Program-made: the position numbers and the translations under genes | Notes under the pieces: generated by a model | Told to the model about the DNA's origin: nothing | Seen by the model: only the letters and a program-made list of their open reading frames with translations | Databases searched by the model: none | Shown: positions 5,327-6,924 of the stretch, one piece after another | How the letters are laid out: the number at the start of each line of letters is the position of its first letter | Numbering within the stretch: position 1 is the stretch's first letter | Assembly (NCBI GenBank): GCA_946885425.1 | Contig: CAMPGJ010000060.1 | Location: forward strand, 1-6,924 | Source: an uncultured bacterium | GTDB lineage: Bacteria > Patescibacteria > Microgenomatia > Levybacterales > UBA12049 | Direction of reading: 5' to 3' | Length of the DNA stretch: 6,924 nucleotides

Positions 5327-5913
5327 TCATTCGGAAGTGAGTTAAAGATTGTGCGTGTTTCTCTGAGGTAATCGATAAGGCCAGCTCCGGGGAGAAAATT
5401 AAGAGGAAGGTCACATATTCCTTGCTGACTAACACCATGGATTCTGAACCAAAGATTAGCTTCTGTTTTTGCCTGCAAAATATTTGTGGTAAAGATGGTT
5501 ACCTGAAATTCGTCAACCGGTTCGATATATTCCACAAGTATGGTTGAGGTTTGGTACACAATTCCGGAGCTTTCACCAGAGGGAAGAAATGTCAAAATTG
5601 TAGCTTTTGCGAAAGAATCTGTTTCAGAGAGAGCCCTTCTGTTTTTGAGTCTATCAAGAAGTTTTATTTCTGCTTGATGATCAAATGTGACAATGTCCTC
5701 ATGTGGAGGTGCAGAGCCAGCCTCATCCGGAGAAACCTCCTGTGTGGGAGAAGGAGCCTCTTCTTGTGTAGGATATGCGGTTGGAATGACTAAATTTTGT
5801 TTAGATGGTTGTTGTGGGGGTTGGAACAATAGCATATACACAATGCCGAAAATAATAATTACTAATATCAGCGCAAGTATTATGATTATATAATCTTCTT
5901 TTCTTCTTCTCAT
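5317..5913 (-). CDS. Single-pass stalked membrane protein of unknown function
   Basis: I do not recognise this 198-residue protein. It starts with MRRRKEDY, followed by one strongly hydrophobic segment at about 7-30, so it should be N-in with the rest outside. A Pro/Gln/Thr/Glu stalk spans about 31-72 (containing PTAYPTQEEAPSPTQE). The C-terminal domain, about 75-198, appears mixed helix and strand: a helix around AEIKLLDRLKNRRALSE, strands around STILVEYIEP, EFQVTIFTTN and ANLWFRIHG, then a final helix before NSLPNECQ. Two cysteines (C167 and C197) could form one disulfide. Its ATG lies 4 nt after the stop of the upstream hydrolase gene, so the two are probably translationally coupled. It may be a distant relative of the 3490-4020 product, judging by layout more than identity. 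A role as anchor or adaptor for the hydrolases is inference. Confidence 0.85.
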   Translation of the reverse strand: MRRRKEDYIIIILALILVIIIFGIVYMLLFQPPQQPSKQNLVIPTAYPTQEEAPSPTQEVSPDEAGSAPPHEDIVTFDHQAEIKLLDRLKNRRALSETDSFAKATILTFLPSGESSGIVYQTSTILVEYIEPVDEFQVTIFTTNILQAKTEANLWFRIHGVSQQGICDLPLNFLPGAGLIDYLRETRTIFNSLPNECQ

Positions 5914-5917
5914 AACT

Positions 5918-6924
5918 TTAACAAGAGTCGCTTTTTACCTCTCCTTCTATTTGTGATCGCCAATATTTGAAGTTGCATTTGAGCACTTTTGTGTTATGGT
6001 TAATAGCATTTGTTGTTTGAACTTCCCAATTGACGTCTCCTCTATCATATTGTCCATTCTTTCCTTTTGCAGAAGGATCTTGTCCTGCTGGATTGCTGCT
6101 TCCCATCTGATAGAGTCCCCACGCCCCGCCCGCATCTAGCGCGGCTTGTTGCCCAGCAGGTTCGGCAAACACATTAGGATCATAAGTCCCGCCAGTCTCT
6201 CGTTTAATGATCATGTCATACCATTCGTGGAGGTGCTTCGCGTCCTTTTCTTTTATAAGAGCTGCAACTTTTTCTTTGGAAAAGTTGCAGCTAGGATCAC
6301 CATAGTTCCCTAGTGGGTTTTTATCTCGGTGTTTGTCTGTAAAATCATACTTTCCTCCGCAATTATCCTTCGTGGCTTTTGTGAAGCCCTCGTTTGCTGC
6401 ACCTCCATCACACCCTCCGGTATCAACATCAGTTTTTGGACCATCATCTTTCCCTCCTGAGGCTAATCCGTTTTTGCCATTCTTGTAATCCTCTACCTGC
6501 TGCTTTGCTCCCGGAGCCAATTCTTTATCGCCGATGGCGATAGCATGGATATGGGGAGTGAAGCCTTGAGCAGGAGTTCTATACCATGCTGCAAAATTAT
6601 TTTTACGCAGTGCTGTTACTGCTTTGTCAATCTTTGACTTGTCCCAGCCGTTTGTGCCGATATCGGCTGCGCCTCCCCCATCATGGACACCCGCACTTGC
6701 AGCTACTCCAGTGCTATAGCTCCCTTGCAATATCCTGAATTGCTCTCCGAAATCCTTTTCAGCGGCTTCAAGCATCCTTTTTGTGCGATTATTAAACGTT
6801 GCTCCCCGGAATTGCACTTTTTTATAATCATCACCTGATTCATCCGGAATATCACCCGCTTTGCCTCCACCTGCTTCAACACCTACCTCTCCTCCACCAT
6901 CTTCATCTACAGAAGCGATATTAA
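5918..6924 (-). CDS. Two-domain peptidoglycan hydrolase (M15-type peptidase-like + lysozyme/transglycosylase-like), 5' end beyond the window
   Basis: The frame is open to the right edge: 334 codons are visible and the true start lies outside, so the GTG at 6817 should not be taken as the start. After a Gly/Glu/Asp-rich linker (visible residues 1-35) comes an M15/VanY-like zinc peptidase domain (about 36-155). It has SAGVHDGGGAADIG, giving His80 and Asp87, and TPHIHAIAIG with His124 and His126: the H..D..HxH ligand pattern. The tail ELAPGAKQQVEDYKNG is typical of these domains. A Gly/Asp-rich spacer leads to a second domain (about 210-334) with IIKRETGG (candidate catalytic Glu242) and GGAWGLYQMG, the lysozyme/lytic-transglycosylase pattern. 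Five cysteines lie from the spacer to the C-terminus. The enzyme would cut both stem peptide and glycan. No membrane segment is visible, but one could lie in the missing N-terminus. It heads the visible five-gene group. Confidence 0.82.
   Translation of the reverse strand, partial: NIASVDEDGGGEVGVEAGGGKAGDIPDESGDDYKKVQFRGATFNNRTKRMLEAAEKDFGEQFRILQGSYSTGVAASAGVHDGGGAADIGTNGWDKSKIDKAVTALRKNNFAAWYRTPAQGFTPHIHAIAIGDKELAPGAKQQVEDYKNGKNGLASGGKDDGPKTDVDTGGCDGGAANEGFTKATKDNCGGKYDFTDKHRDKNPLGNYGDPSCNFSKEKVAALIKEKDAKHLHEWYDMIIKRETGGTYDPNVFAEPAGQQAALDAGGAWGLYQMGSSNPAGQDPSAKGKNGQYDRGDVNWEVQTTNAINHNTKVLKCNFKYWRSQIEGEVKSDSC

Noticed and set aside
5918..6817. GTG at 6817 as the true start of the hydrolase
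   Set aside because: The frame continues open to the right edge with a linker-like Gly/Glu/Asp composition, and no signal peptide follows the GTG.
1..6924. TGA reassigned to glycine, as in some Patescibacteria
   Set aside because: All recognisable genes are full length with TGA read as stop and use GGN glycine codons; the eight visible stops are TAA or TAG, which alone does not show recoding.
1..6924. CRISPR array, tRNA/rRNA genes, insertion sequences
   Set aside because: No regularly spaced long repeats, no cloverleaf or rRNA-like sequence and no transposase-like protein seen on either strand.

Overview
This window holds a bacterial chromosomal replication-origin neighbourhood: rnpA and rpmH on the minus strand, then dnaA and dnaN on the plus strand. 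It is followed by an accessory locus of five minus-strand genes for secreted or membrane-anchored envelope proteins. The host is most likely a member of the Candidate Phyla Radiation (Patescibacteria, perhaps Microgenomates). I infer this from compact AT-leaning DNA, near-absence of Shine-Dalgarno sites, a dnaA-dnaN block not followed by recF/gyrB, and an accessory set of single-pass stalked proteins, PEGA and CHAP proteins. No taxonomic search was possible, so this is a moderate to low confidence placement. All eight visible stop codons are TAA or TAG and the ORFs are intact with TGA read as stop, so the standard code is adequate.

Layout. Positions 1-471 (minus) carry rpmH (ribosomal protein L34) and the 5' 104 codons of rnpA (RNase P protein), which runs off the left edge. 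Both seem to come from one very good promoter at 479-507 whose predicted start point falls at or next to the rpmH ATG, implying a leaderless mRNA. Positions 472-693 form a divergent control region. It contains a symmetric array of eight 8-bp units (four forward, four inverted) centred on a perfect 12-bp palindrome, an 11-bp direct repeat flanking that array, one perfect DnaA box, and a probable dnaA promoter. dnaA (694-2070) and dnaN (2307-3419) are intact. Their 236-bp spacer holds DnaA-box-like sites in one orientation followed by a CTA/CAA trinucleotide run and AT-rich DNA, which looks like the unwinding part of oriC.

Positions 3490-6924 (minus) hold a tight, convergent five-gene group. 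In transcription order it encodes: a partial large protein with an M15-type zinc DD-peptidase-like domain and a lysozyme/transglycosylase-like domain; a single-pass stalked protein of unknown fold; a single-pass stalked PEGA-domain protein; a secreted cysteine-rich CHAP-like amidase/endopeptidase; and a second stalked single-pass protein. The genes are 4 to 25 nt apart.

How it may work together. The left half is the conserved replication and translation core with its origin. The right half looks like an exported peptidoglycan-cutting set (three predicted cutting domains in two proteins) with three membrane-anchored partners on Pro/Thr/Glu stalks. It could serve wall remodelling, a secretion or conjugation apparatus, or attack on or attachment to a host or neighbour cell. 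That role is inference. The repeat array beside dnaA and the stalked-anchor/hydrolase locus are the two parts I would most want examined.
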